From JBHYGK01 sp051859045 (GTDB taxonomy: Bacteria > Pseudomonadota > Gammaproteobacteria > Xanthomonadales > Xanthomonadaceae): a stretch of DNA of 64,000 nucleotides. The stretch covers positions 17,925-81,924 of the forward strand of contig JBHYGK010000004.1 of assembly GCA_051859045.1 (NCBI GenBank). Reading direction: 5' to 3'. Both the position numbers and the translations under genes were made by a program. Of the stretch, positions 25,237-35,093 are shown one piece after another. Each line of letters begins with the position of its first letter. Position 1 is the stretch's first letter. The notes under the pieces are model-generated. The model saw nothing but the letters and a program-made list of their open reading frames with translations. It was not told the DNA's origin and made no database searches.

Positions 25237-26958
25237 TCAGTGGGCCAGGTGCGAGGCGTCGCCCGCGCCACGCGGCACGCGGATGTCCTCGACCATGTCC
25301 ATGATGTGCTGCGGGGGCGGCGCGGTGAGGCGCGAGACCACGATCGCCACGACGAAGTTCAGCACCATGCCGACCGTGCCGATGCCCTCGGGCGAGATCC
25401 CGAACAGCCAGTTCTCGGCGGTGTTCGCGGCCATCGGGGCGATGACGATGCCCTTGAAGTACACGATGTAGCCGATGGTGAACACGATGCCGGTGACCAT
25501 GCCGGCCACGGCGCCGGCGGTGTTGGTGCGCTTGTCGAAGATGCCCAGCAGGATCGCGGGGAAGAACGACGCCGCCGCCAGGCCGAACGCGAAGGCCACC
25601 ACCTCGGCCACGAAGCCCGGCGGGTTGATGCCCAGCCAGCCCGCCACTAGGATCGCCGCCGCCGCCGCGATGCGTGCGTACAGCAGCTCCTGCTTCTCGG
25701 TGATGTTGGGCATCACCACTTTCTTCAGCAGGTCGTGCGAGATCGAGGAGCTGATCACCAGCAGCAGGCCGGCCGCGGTGGACAGCGCCGCGGCGAGGCC
25801 GCCGGCCGCCACCAGGGCGATCACCCAGGCCGGCAGCTGCGCGATCTCTGGGTTGGCCAGGACCATGATGTCGCGGTCGATGGTCATCTCGTTGCGCTCG
25901 TCGCCCGAGTAGAACATCCGGCCGTCGCCGTTCGCGTCGTTCCAGGCGATCAGCCCGGTCTTCTCCCAGTTGCCCACCCACTCCGGGGCCTCGGCGCGGA
26001 CCACGCCCTGGCCGTCGGCGCCGTTGATGGTCTCGATCATGTTCACGCGCGCGAAGCTCGCCACCGCGGGGGCGGTGGTGTAGAGGATCGCGATGAACAG
26101 CAGCGCCCAGCCAGCGGACTTGCGGGCGTCGCGGACCTTCGGGACGGTGAAGAACCGGACGATCACGTGCGGCAGGCCCGCGGTGCCGACCATCAGGGCG
26201 AAGGTGATCGCGAACACGTCGAGCGTGGACTTCGAGCCGTCGGTGTAGGGTGTGAAGCCGAGCTCGGTGGTCAGGCCGTCGAGCTTGTCGAGCAGGAAGG
26301 TGCCCGAGCCGTCGGCCAGCGTGCTGCCGAAGCCGACCTGCGGGATCGCGTGCCCGGTGACCAGCAGCGAGATGAAGATCGCCGGCACCATGTAGGCGAA
26401 GATCAGCACGCAGTACTGCGCCACCTGGGTGTAGGTGATGCCCTTCATGCCGCCGAGCACGGCGTAGAAGAAGACGATCGCCATGCCCCAGACCACGCCC
26501 CACTCCACGCTGATCTCGAGGAAGCGGCTGAACACCACGCCGACGCCGCGCATCTGGCCGGCGACGTAGACGAACGAGACCACGATCGCGCACACCACGG
26601 CCACCAGGCGCGCGGTGTCGGAGTAGTAGCGGTCACCCACGAAGTCCGGCACGGTGAACTTGCCGAACTTGCGCAGGTAGGGCGCCAGCAGCAGGGCCAG
26701 CAGCACGTAGCCGCCGGTCCAGCCCATCAGGTACACCGAGCCGTCGTAGCCGGCGAAGCTGATGATGCCGGCCATCGAGATGAACGACGCCGCCGACATC
26801 CAGTCGGCCGCGGTGGCCATGCCGTTCATGATCGGGTGCACGCCGCCGCCGGCGACGTAGAACTCCTTGGTGCTGCCGACGCGCGCCCACAGGGCGATGC
26901 CGATGTAGAGGGCGAAGGACAGCCCGACGATGATGTAGGTCCACAGTTGCACGGACAT
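25237..26958 (-). CDS. Sodium:solute symporter large subunit (VC_2705 family), probable acetate uptake
   Basis: A 573-residue protein with about 13 membrane spans of the SSF family. 'GYDGSVYLMGWTGGYVLLALLLAPYLRKFGKFTVPDFVGDRYYSD' and 'AALSTAAGLLLVISSSISHDLLKK' (containing the sodium-site Ser residues) are family landmarks. The partner DUF4212 small subunit, encoded 12 bases upstream, marks it as the VC_2705-type two-part symporter rather than ActP proper. A hydrophilic loop near residues 325-365 contains 'WNDANGDGRMFYSGDE', which looks like a calcium-binding loop. Given acs and the CrbS/CrbR-like regulators nearby, acetate or another short carboxylate is the likely substrate (inference). Confidence 0.92.
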   Translation of the reverse strand: MSVQLWTYIIVGLSFALYIGIALWARVGSTKEFYVAGGGVHPIMNGMATAADWMSAASFISMAGIISFAGYDGSVYLMGWTGGYVLLALLLAPYLRKFGKFTVPDFVGDRYYSDTARLVAVVCAIVVSFVYVAGQMRGVGVVFSRFLEISVEWGVVWGMAIVFFYAVLGGMKGITYTQVAQYCVLIFAYMVPAIFISLLVTGHAIPQVGFGSTLADGSGTFLLDKLDGLTTELGFTPYTDGSKSTLDVFAITFALMVGTAGLPHVIVRFFTVPKVRDARKSAGWALLFIAILYTTAPAVASFARVNMIETINGADGQGVVRAEAPEWVGNWEKTGLIAWNDANGDGRMFYSGDERNEMTIDRDIMVLANPEIAQLPAWVIALVAAGGLAAALSTAAGLLLVISSSISHDLLKKVVMPNITEKQELLYARIAAAAAILVAGWLGINPPGFVAEVVAFAFGLAAASFFPAILLGIFDKRTNTAGAVAGMVTGIVFTIGYIVYFKGIVIAPMAANTAENWLFGISPEGIGTVGMVLNFVVAIVVSRLTAPPPQHIMDMVEDIRVPRGAGDASHLAH

Positions 26959-26970
26959 GGTGGCGGCCCC

Positions 26971-27240
26971 TCAGTCTTCGTGGACGTCGAGCTCGCGCTC
27001 GAGCTTGTTCATGTGCCACGCGTAGTAGTAGATCAGCGCGACGAACACGTAGATCGACCCCTGCTGGGCGAAGAAGAAGCCCAGCTTGAAGCCGAAGAAG
27101 CGGATCGAGTTCAGCGCGTCGGCGAAGAAGATGCCGGCGCCGAACGAGACGATCGCCCAGATGGCCAGCAGCACGGCCATCAGGCGCAGGTTGCGCCGCC
27201 AGTACTCGGCGGCGCCTGCATGCTTGGGAGCGGGAGTCAT
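26971..27240 (-). CDS. DUF4212 symporter small subunit
   Basis: An 89-residue membrane protein with two spans (about residues 20-42 and 50-75) and the DUF4212 pattern: 'YWRRNLRLMAVLLAIWAIVSFGAGIFFADALN' then 'FFGFKLGFFFAQQGSIYVFVALIYYYAWHMNKLERE'. It is the usual small partner of VC_2705-type solute symporters. It lies between the porin and symporter genes (11 and 12 bases), clearly one transcript. The start at 27240 is set by the family; the frame is open upstream without similarity. Confidence 0.93.
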   Translation of the reverse strand: MTPAPKHAGAAEYWRRNLRLMAVLLAIWAIVSFGAGIFFADALNSIRFFGFKLGFFFAQQGSIYVFVALIYYYAWHMNKLERELDVHED

Positions 27241-27251
27241 GGTGGTGGTCC

Positions 27252-28604
27252 TCAGAAGGAATACTTGACGTGCATGTGCAGGCGGCGCAGGTCGCCGTCC
27301 GCGCCGGACTCGATCTCGCGCTCGCCCAGGATCAGCTCGGCGCCGATGTCGAGCTTGGGGAAGGGCGAGTAGATGAGGTTGGCGTGCCAGGACTGCGCCG
27401 AGCGGGTCGCGGCCAGCCCGGTCAGCAGCGGGTCGTTGTCGAACTCGGCGAAGCTGTAGAACACGTTGCCGCGCAGCATCGGGTTGAACGCGTGGCGCCA
27501 GGCCACGAAGCCGCCGTAGCCATCCAGCGCCTCGAGCGAGCCGTCGGCGCGCTGCATCGCGTCGCTGGCCAGGCCCAGGCCCAGGTAGCGGCCGATGCCG
27601 CTGCCATAGCTGGCCATGTAGCGCAGGTCGTTGTTGGCGTTGATGTTCCAGCGGCCCGAGGCGCTGAGCGCGAAGGCGGTCTCGCTCTCGTCCACCAGCG
27701 CCGTCTCCTGGCGCAGCGTGCGCGCGAGGCCGGCGACGGTGAAGTGGCCCCAGTCGCCGCGGGTGGCCCAGCGCGCGGTGAGGTCGGGGGCGAGGTTGTC
27801 GTCGGAGCTGATGCGGGTGCCGCCCAGGAAGGGCGTGATCGTGGTCTCGGGGTTCTCGACCGAGACGCTCCAGGCGCCGTTGGTGTAGCGGACCTGGGCC
27901 TGGCGCACGAAGGTGGTGCCCTCGGTCGGGCCGATGAAGTCCACCGCGTCCGGCAGCGCCGCGACGTCCTGGAAGTTCGACCAGGTCTGGCCGGCCAGCC
28001 AGCGGTTCCAGCCCACCGTCGCGTGGCGCACGGCGACGCCGTAGGTGTTGGTGCTCTGCTCGTTGCCCAGCGCGCCGCCGAAGAGGTCGAACTCGAGGTA
28101 GGCGCGGAAGCGGTCGCCCTCGGCGCTGGCGTTGTCGACCGCGAACCAGAAGCGCGAGAACTGCGCGTGCATGTCGAGGTCGGCGCCCTCGTCGGTGCCG
28201 CCCACCGGCGTCGCCGACGGCAGGTAGAACAGCCGGCCGGTCGAGCCATCGGCGATCTCGCCGTTGGTGGTGTCGGTGACCATCGCGTCGAGCTTGATGA
28301 AGCCGCCGAAGCTGAAGCGGCTGTCGGGGTTCGCCGCCGGCAGGATCGGCGTGGCCTGGATCACCGGCGCGGCGGGCGCCGCCGCGGTGGCGGCCGGGGC
28401 CGCGGGTGCGGCGGGTGCGGCCGGCGGCGCGGCCTCGCGCTCGGCGACCAGGGCCTGGACCATGCGCTCGAGCTCGGCGATGCGCGCCTCGAGCTCGGCT
28501 TCCTTGGCCGTCTGGCCGAAGGCCGCGCCCGGCAGCGCGAGCGCGAGCAGCAGCGCGGCGGCCAGCGGACGGCGCCTCGGGCCCGTCGTGTTCGGTGTGT
28601 TCAT
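27252..28604 (-). CDS. DcaP-like trimeric outer-membrane porin
   Basis: A 450-residue protein. The signal peptide ends near residue 30 ('GAAFGQ'). It is followed by a short coiled coil ('AELEARIAELERMVQALVAERE'), an Ala/Pro-rich linker, and a beta-barrel beginning 'SRFSFGGFIKLDAMVTDTTNG'. The last residue is Phe ('HVKYSF'), the outer-membrane assembly signal. This layout matches the DcaP family, which takes up small negatively charged compounds. Placed first in the symporter operon and divergent from acs, it is a good candidate for acetate or dicarboxylate entry. A lipid-free coiled coil helps trimerisation in the family. Confidence 0.9.
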   Translation of the reverse strand: MNTPNTTGPRRRPLAAALLLALALPGAAFGQTAKEAELEARIAELERMVQALVAEREAAPPAAPAAPAAPAATAAAPAAPVIQATPILPAANPDSRFSFGGFIKLDAMVTDTTNGEIADGSTGRLFYLPSATPVGGTDEGADLDMHAQFSRFWFAVDNASAEGDRFRAYLEFDLFGGALGNEQSTNTYGVAVRHATVGWNRWLAGQTWSNFQDVAALPDAVDFIGPTEGTTFVRQAQVRYTNGAWSVSVENPETTITPFLGGTRISSDDNLAPDLTARWATRGDWGHFTVAGLARTLRQETALVDESETAFALSASGRWNINANNDLRYMASYGSGIGRYLGLGLASDAMQRADGSLEALDGYGGFVAWRHAFNPMLRGNVFYSFAEFDNDPLLTGLAATRSAQSWHANLIYSPFPKLDIGAELILGEREIESGADGDLRRLHMHVKYSF

Positions 28605-28814
28605 CCCATCCTCCCCCTGTGGATCCCCGCGCTCGGACGGCGCGGTGGTGGGGCGAGCCTGTGCCCGGGGTCGGGCCCCCGCCATTCGCCATTGGTCGAA
28701 CCCGGCCCCGCGCGGCGAGGCTGCTAAGACCATGGTCTAGGCGCGGGGAGGCTGCGCGCCCGCCGCGTCCGGGGGCACACTGCGGGCCAGTCCCCGCGAG
28801 CCGACGGAGCCGCC
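28605..28814. promoter_or_regulatory. Divergent control region of the porin-symporter operon and acs
   Basis: About 210 bases separate the two starts. A perfect 12-bp palindrome AGACCATGGTCT lies at 28727-28738, about 77 bases before the acs ATG and 123 before the porin ATG. It is a candidate operator, possibly for the CrbR-like regulator encoded just downstream of acs (inference). I could not place confident -35/-10 boxes. Confidence 0.45.
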
Positions 28815-30761
<1,947 letters not shown>

Positions 30762-30776
30762 GCGCGCGCGGGGACG

Positions 30777-30796
30777 GCGGAGCGGCTACGCTCCGC
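30777..30796. repeat. Inverted repeat between acs and the regulator gene
   Basis: A perfect 8-bp arm (GCGGAGCG) with a 4-base spacer GCTA and its complement. It lies 15 bases after the acs stop and about 36 before the regulator start. It may be an attenuating hairpin or an operator; no U-tract follows, so a classical terminator is unlikely. Confidence 0.4.
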
Positions 30797-30832
30797 GCGG
30801 ACCCCGACGCGGACGCCGCGATGCCCCGAGCC

Positions 30833-31501
30833 ATGCCGACCATCCTGATCGCCGACGACCACCCGCTGTTCCGCGAGGCCCTGCGCGGCGCGGTGGCGCG
30901 GGTGGTGCCGGACGCCGTGCTGGTCGAGGCCGAGACCACCGACGGCGTCTACGCCGCGGCCGAGGCGCATCCCGACGCCGACCTGCTGCTGCTCGACCTC
31001 ACCATGCCCGGCGCCCAGGGCTTCAGCGCGCTGGTGCACCTGCGCGCCAGCCAGCCGCTGCTGCCGATCGTGGTGGTGAGCGCCCGCGAGGAGCCCACCG
31101 TGATCCGCCGCGCGCTCGACCACGGCGCGGCGGGCTTCATCCCCAAGTCCGCGGACGCCGAGACCCTGCGCCACGCCATCGCCACCGTGCTCGAGGGCGG
31201 CCGCTGGGCGCCGCCGCAGGTGGCCCAGGCCAGCGCGGTGGGCCGCGAGGAGGCCGACGTGGCCGCGCGCGTGCGCGAGCTCACCCCGCAGCAGTTCCGG
31301 GTGCTGTCGATGCTCGGCGCGGGCCTGCTCAACAAGCAGATCGCCTACGACCTCGGGGTCAGCGAGGCCACGGTGAAGGCGCACATGACCGCGATCCTGC
31401 GCAAGCTCGGCGCCAGCAACCGCACCCAGGCGGTGCTGGTGGCGGGCCGGCTGGCGCTGGACCCCGACGGCGTGCGCCCGCCGCCGCCCGACGAGGACTG
31501 A
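30833..31501 (+). CDS. crbR: LuxR-type response regulator (CrbR-like)
   Basis: A 222-residue NarL/FixJ-family regulator. The receiver domain begins 'MPTILIADDHPLFREAL'; Asp55 in 'LLLLDLTMPG' is the phosphorylation site and the conserved Lys is in 'GAAGFIPKSA'. The LuxR helix-turn-helix is 'LTPQQFRVLSMLGAGLLNKQIAYDLGVSEATVKAHMTAILRKL'. Between acs and a symporter-fused hybrid kinase it matches CrbR, which activates acs in Vibrio and Pseudomonas. An ATG four codons upstream (30821) is equally possible. The symbol rests on context and family. Confidence 0.9.
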   Translation: MPTILIADDHPLFREALRGAVARVVPDAVLVEAETTDGVYAAAEAHPDADLLLLDLTMPGAQGFSALVHLRASQPLLPIVVVSAREEPTVIRRALDHGAAGFIPKSADAETLRHAIATVLEGGRWAPPQVAQASAVGREEADVAARVRELTPQQFRVLSMLGAGLLNKQIAYDLGVSEATVKAHMTAILRKLGASNRTQAVLVAGRLALDPDGVRPPPPDED

Positions 31502-31519
31502 GCCCGCCGCCGGGCGGCC

Positions 31520-34500
31520 TCAGGCCCCCGGCGGCGTCCGCCGGCAGGCGCCGAGGAAGGCCCGCAGCACGGCCGGCTTGAGCGGCTTGGTGAGCACCGG
31601 ATAGCCGCCCTCGCGGGCGCGCCGCTTCAGCGCGTCGCCGCCGTCGGCGGTGGCCAGCGCCGCGGGCAGCGGCGGGGCGCCGGCGCGCGCGCGCAGCGCG
31701 TCCAGCGCCTGCAGGCCATCGAGCCGGTCGTGCAGGTGGTAGTCCACGACGAGCGCGTCGGGGCGGGCCGCGTCGATCGCGGCCAGGGCCTCGTCGACGG
31801 TCTCCGCCACGCGCACCCCGACGCCCCAGCGGCCCAGCAGCGCGGCCATGCCGTCGAGGATCTCGCGGTCGTTGTCCACGCACAGCACCTGCAGCCCGGC
31901 CAGCTCGCCCGCGTCGCCCGGTGCCAGCGCGGCGGGCGCGCCCGGCGCCTCCGACGTGCGCGGCACCGCGATCGAGAACACGCTGCCGCGGCCCGGCCAC
32001 GAGCGAACCGCGATCGGGTGCGCCAGCAGGCGCGAGATGCGCTGGCAGATCGACAGTCCCAGCCCGAGCCCGCGCTCGCCCCAGGGCGAGGGCTGCTCGA
32101 AGCGGTGGAACTCCTCGTAGATCTGGGCCAGGTGCTCCGGCGGGATGCCCGGCCCGGTGTCCCAGACCTCGATGCGCGCCTCGCCGCCCGCGCGGCGCGC
32201 GCCCACCAGCACCTGGCCCTCGCGGGTGTAGCGCAGCGCGTTGGCGAGGTAGTTCTGGATCACGCGCCGGAGCAGGCGGCGGTCGGAGCGGATCCGCAAG
32301 CCGCTGCGCGCCACCCGCAGGCGCAGGCCGCGCGCCTGCGCCAGCGGGGCGTACTGGCCGGCGACGCTGCCCAGCAGCGCGTCGAGGTCGATCACCTCGC
32401 GCTCGGGCAGCAGGGCGCCCTCCTCGAGGCGGCTGACGTCGAGCAGGCCGTCGAGCAGCTCCTCGGCCGCGCGCAGCGCGGTATCCACGCGCTCGGCCAG
32501 GCGCTTCTGCTCGGCGGCGTCGTCGCTGGCGCCGAGCGCGCTGGCGAACAGGCGCGCGGCGTTGAGCGGCTGCAGCACGTCGTGGCTGAGCGCGGCGAGG
32601 AAGCGGGTGCGCGAGCGGTTGGCCGCCTCGGCCGCCGCCGAGCGCTCGGCCACGCGGGCCTCCAGGGTCTCGTTGGCGTCGCGCAGCGCCTGCTCGACGC
32701 GCTTGTAGTCGGTGACGTCGGTGTAGGTGGTGACGTAGCCGCCGCCGGGCAGCGCGCGGCCGGTCATCTCGATCACCTGGCCGTTCGGGCGCACGCGCTC
32801 GAAGACGTGCGGCGAGCCGGCGCGCATGTGGCCGATGCGCCGGGCCACCTTCTGCGCGACGTCGTCGTCCTCGCCGGGCTCGCCGAGCTCGCCGCGCTCG
32901 GCGTTGTAGCGGATCAGGTCGGCCACCGGGCGGCCGATGTAGAGCATGCCCTCGGGGTACTCGAACATCTCCTGGTAGCGCCGGTTCCAGGCCACCAGGC
33001 GCATGTCGCCGTCGACCACGCTGACCGCCTGCGAGAGGTTGTCGAGCGTGGCCGAGAGGATCTGGCGGTTGAAGCGCAGCTCCTGGCCGGCCTCGTCGAG
33101 CAGCGCGATCACCTCGGCGAGCTCCATGCCGGTGCCGCGCAGCGCGCCGGTGAGGGCGCGCCGGGCCGAGGCGGCGCCGATCGAGGCCGCGAGCAGGCGC
33201 TCGCAGAACACCAGCAGCGCGCGGTCGGCCGGCGCGCTGGCCGGCAGCTCGCGGCCCTGGGCGAGCATGTGCTCGAGGAAGGCCCGCCGGGCCTGGCGCA
33301 CGCCCACCACGCGCGCGGCCAGCGCCTGCAGGTCGCCGACCAGGATGCTGCCCTGCCAGGCGCTGCCGGCGTAGGGCGTGCGCTGGGCGTAGGGGTCGAG
33401 GAAGGGCGCGGCGCGCAGGCGCTCCTCGAAGCTGGGCCGGCTGCGCGCCGAGACCACCAGGAACGCGCCGACGTTCACCAGCAGCGACCAGAACACGCCG
33501 TGGGTCAGCGCATCCCAGCCGCGCAGGCCGAACAGCGCCTCCGGCCGCAGCCAGGCGATGCCGAGCGGGCCGGTGTCGACCCAGCCGCCGGGCATCCAGC
33601 CGCTGCCGGCCATGCTGGGCAGCAGCAGGGTGTAGGCCCAGGTGGCGAAGCCCGCGAGCAGGCCGGCCTGGGCGCCCTGGCGGCTGGCGCCGCGCCAGTA
33701 CAGGCCGCCGATCAGCGCCGGCGCGAACTGCGCCACCGCGGCGAAGGCCAGCAGGCCGTAGGCCGCGAGGCCATCGGCGCCGGTCGAGCCGCGGTAGTAG
33801 CCATAGGCCAGCGCGCACAGCGCCACGATCGTGGCGCGCCGCACCCACAGCACCACCGGGCCCACCGGGCGCCGCTCGCCCTGGCCGTAGCGGCGCGTGC
33901 GCAGCAGCAGCGGCATCACCAGGTCGTTGGAGACCATCGTCGCCAGCGCCACGCAGGCCACGATCACCATGCCGGTGGCGGCCGAGAAGCCGCCGATGTA
34001 GACCAGCAGGGTCAGCGCCGACGCGTCGCGCATCGCCGGCAGCTGCAGCACCCAGGTGTCGGCCGGGGCGCCGTCGGGCCCGATCAGCGCGTGGCCGGCG
34101 AGCGTGATCGGCACCACCATCGCGCAGACCAGCGCGAGGTAGCCCACGAACCACCAGCGCGAGCGGCGCACGTCGCCGACGTCCTCGCACTCCACCACCG
34201 CCACCTGGAACTGGCGCGGCAGGCAGACGATGGCCGCGAAGGCCAGCAGCGTCTGGGCCAGGAAGCCCCGCGGCAGGCCCTCGGAGGCCAGCGCGCGCGC
34301 GCCCTCGGCCAGGCGCTCGCCGCTGCCGTCCGGCAGCAGGGTCCACGCGTAGACGCCCACCGCGACGAAGGCCACCAGCTTCACCAGCGACTCCAGCGCC
34401 ACCGCCAGCATCATGCCGTGGTGGTGCTCGGTGGCGTCGATGCCGCGGGTGCCGAACGCGATGGCGAACGCAGCCAGCATCGTCGCCACCCAGAACGCCG

Positions 34501-34981
34501 GGTCGCGCAGGACGCCGTCGCCGCCGCCACCGCCGTCGCTGGCGATGACCTCGACACTCAGCGCCACCGCCTTGAACTGCAGCGCGATGTAGGGCACCGC
34601 CGCGACCAGCGCGATGCAGGTCACCAGCGCCGCCAGCGACTGCGCGCGGCCGTAGCGCGCGCCGATGAAGTCGGCGATCGACACCACCCGCTGCTCGCCG
34701 GTGATCAGCACCAGGCGCTCGAGCAGCTTCCAGGCGAACACCATCATCAGCGCCGGGCCGAGGTAGATCGGCAGGAAGCCCAGGCCGGTGGACGCCGCCG
34801 TGCCGACCGCGCCGTAGAAGGTCCAGCTCGAGCAGTACACCGCCAGCGCGAGGCTGTAGACCGCGGGCCTGAGCCAGGTGCGGGTGGGGTAGAGCGGCCG
34901 GCGGTCGCCCCACCAGGCCACCGCGAACAGCAGGCCGGCGTAGGCCGCCGACACCAGCAGCAGGATCCATCCGGCGACCAC
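31520..34981 (-). CDS. crbS: Symporter-fused hybrid sensor histidine kinase (CrbS/CbrA-like)
   Basis: An 1153-residue membrane protein. Residues 1-500 or so form a sodium:solute symporter module with about 13 spans ('SWTFYGAVGTAASTGLGFLPIYLGPAL', 'IGARYGRAQSL'). A linker follows, then a PAS domain near 645-760 ('QILSATLDNLSQAVSVVDGDMRLVAWNRRYQEMF'). The histidine kinase domain has phospho-acceptor His800 in 'AALSHDVLQPLNAARLF' and an ATPase with 'YLANALRYT' and 'GPGIP'. The C-terminal receiver has Asp1080 in 'LVVDYHL'. This is the CrbS layout that senses acetate-related signals. It converges on crbR, 18 bases apart. Confidence 0.93.
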   Translation of the reverse strand: MVAGWILLLVSAAYAGLLFAVAWWGDRRPLYPTRTWLRPAVYSLALAVYCSSWTFYGAVGTAASTGLGFLPIYLGPALMMVFAWKLLERLVLITGEQRVVSIADFIGARYGRAQSLAALVTCIALVAAVPYIALQFKAVALSVEVIASDGGGGGDGVLRDPAFWVATMLAAFAIAFGTRGIDATEHHHGMMLAVALESLVKLVAFVAVGVYAWTLLPDGSGERLAEGARALASEGLPRGFLAQTLLAFAAIVCLPRQFQVAVVECEDVGDVRRSRWWFVGYLALVCAMVVPITLAGHALIGPDGAPADTWVLQLPAMRDASALTLLVYIGGFSAATGMVIVACVALATMVSNDLVMPLLLRTRRYGQGERRPVGPVVLWVRRATIVALCALAYGYYRGSTGADGLAAYGLLAFAAVAQFAPALIGGLYWRGASRQGAQAGLLAGFATWAYTLLLPSMAGSGWMPGGWVDTGPLGIAWLRPEALFGLRGWDALTHGVFWSLLVNVGAFLVVSARSRPSFEERLRAAPFLDPYAQRTPYAGSAWQGSILVGDLQALAARVVGVRQARRAFLEHMLAQGRELPASAPADRALLVFCERLLAASIGAASARRALTGALRGTGMELAEVIALLDEAGQELRFNRQILSATLDNLSQAVSVVDGDMRLVAWNRRYQEMFEYPEGMLYIGRPVADLIRYNAERGELGEPGEDDDVAQKVARRIGHMRAGSPHVFERVRPNGQVIEMTGRALPGGGYVTTYTDVTDYKRVEQALRDANETLEARVAERSAAAEAANRSRTRFLAALSHDVLQPLNAARLFASALGASDDAAEQKRLAERVDTALRAAEELLDGLLDVSRLEEGALLPEREVIDLDALLGSVAGQYAPLAQARGLRLRVARSGLRIRSDRRLLRRVIQNYLANALRYTREGQVLVGARRAGGEARIEVWDTGPGIPPEHLAQIYEEFHRFEQPSPWGERGLGLGLSICQRISRLLAHPIAVRSWPGRGSVFSIAVPRTSEAPGAPAALAPGDAGELAGLQVLCVDNDREILDGMAALLGRWGVGVRVAETVDEALAAIDAARPDALVVDYHLHDRLDGLQALDALRARAGAPPLPAALATADGGDALKRRAREGGYPVLTKPLKPAVLRAFLGACRRTPPGA

Positions 34982-35093
34982 GCGCGTCCCCCGCGAGAAC
35001 AGGCCCCGAGTCTAGCGCCGGCGCCGGCCGCGCGGGCCGGCCTTCGCCGAAGGTCGCATGCGCGGTCCCGCCCGCCCGTGGCAGGCTGGAGGC

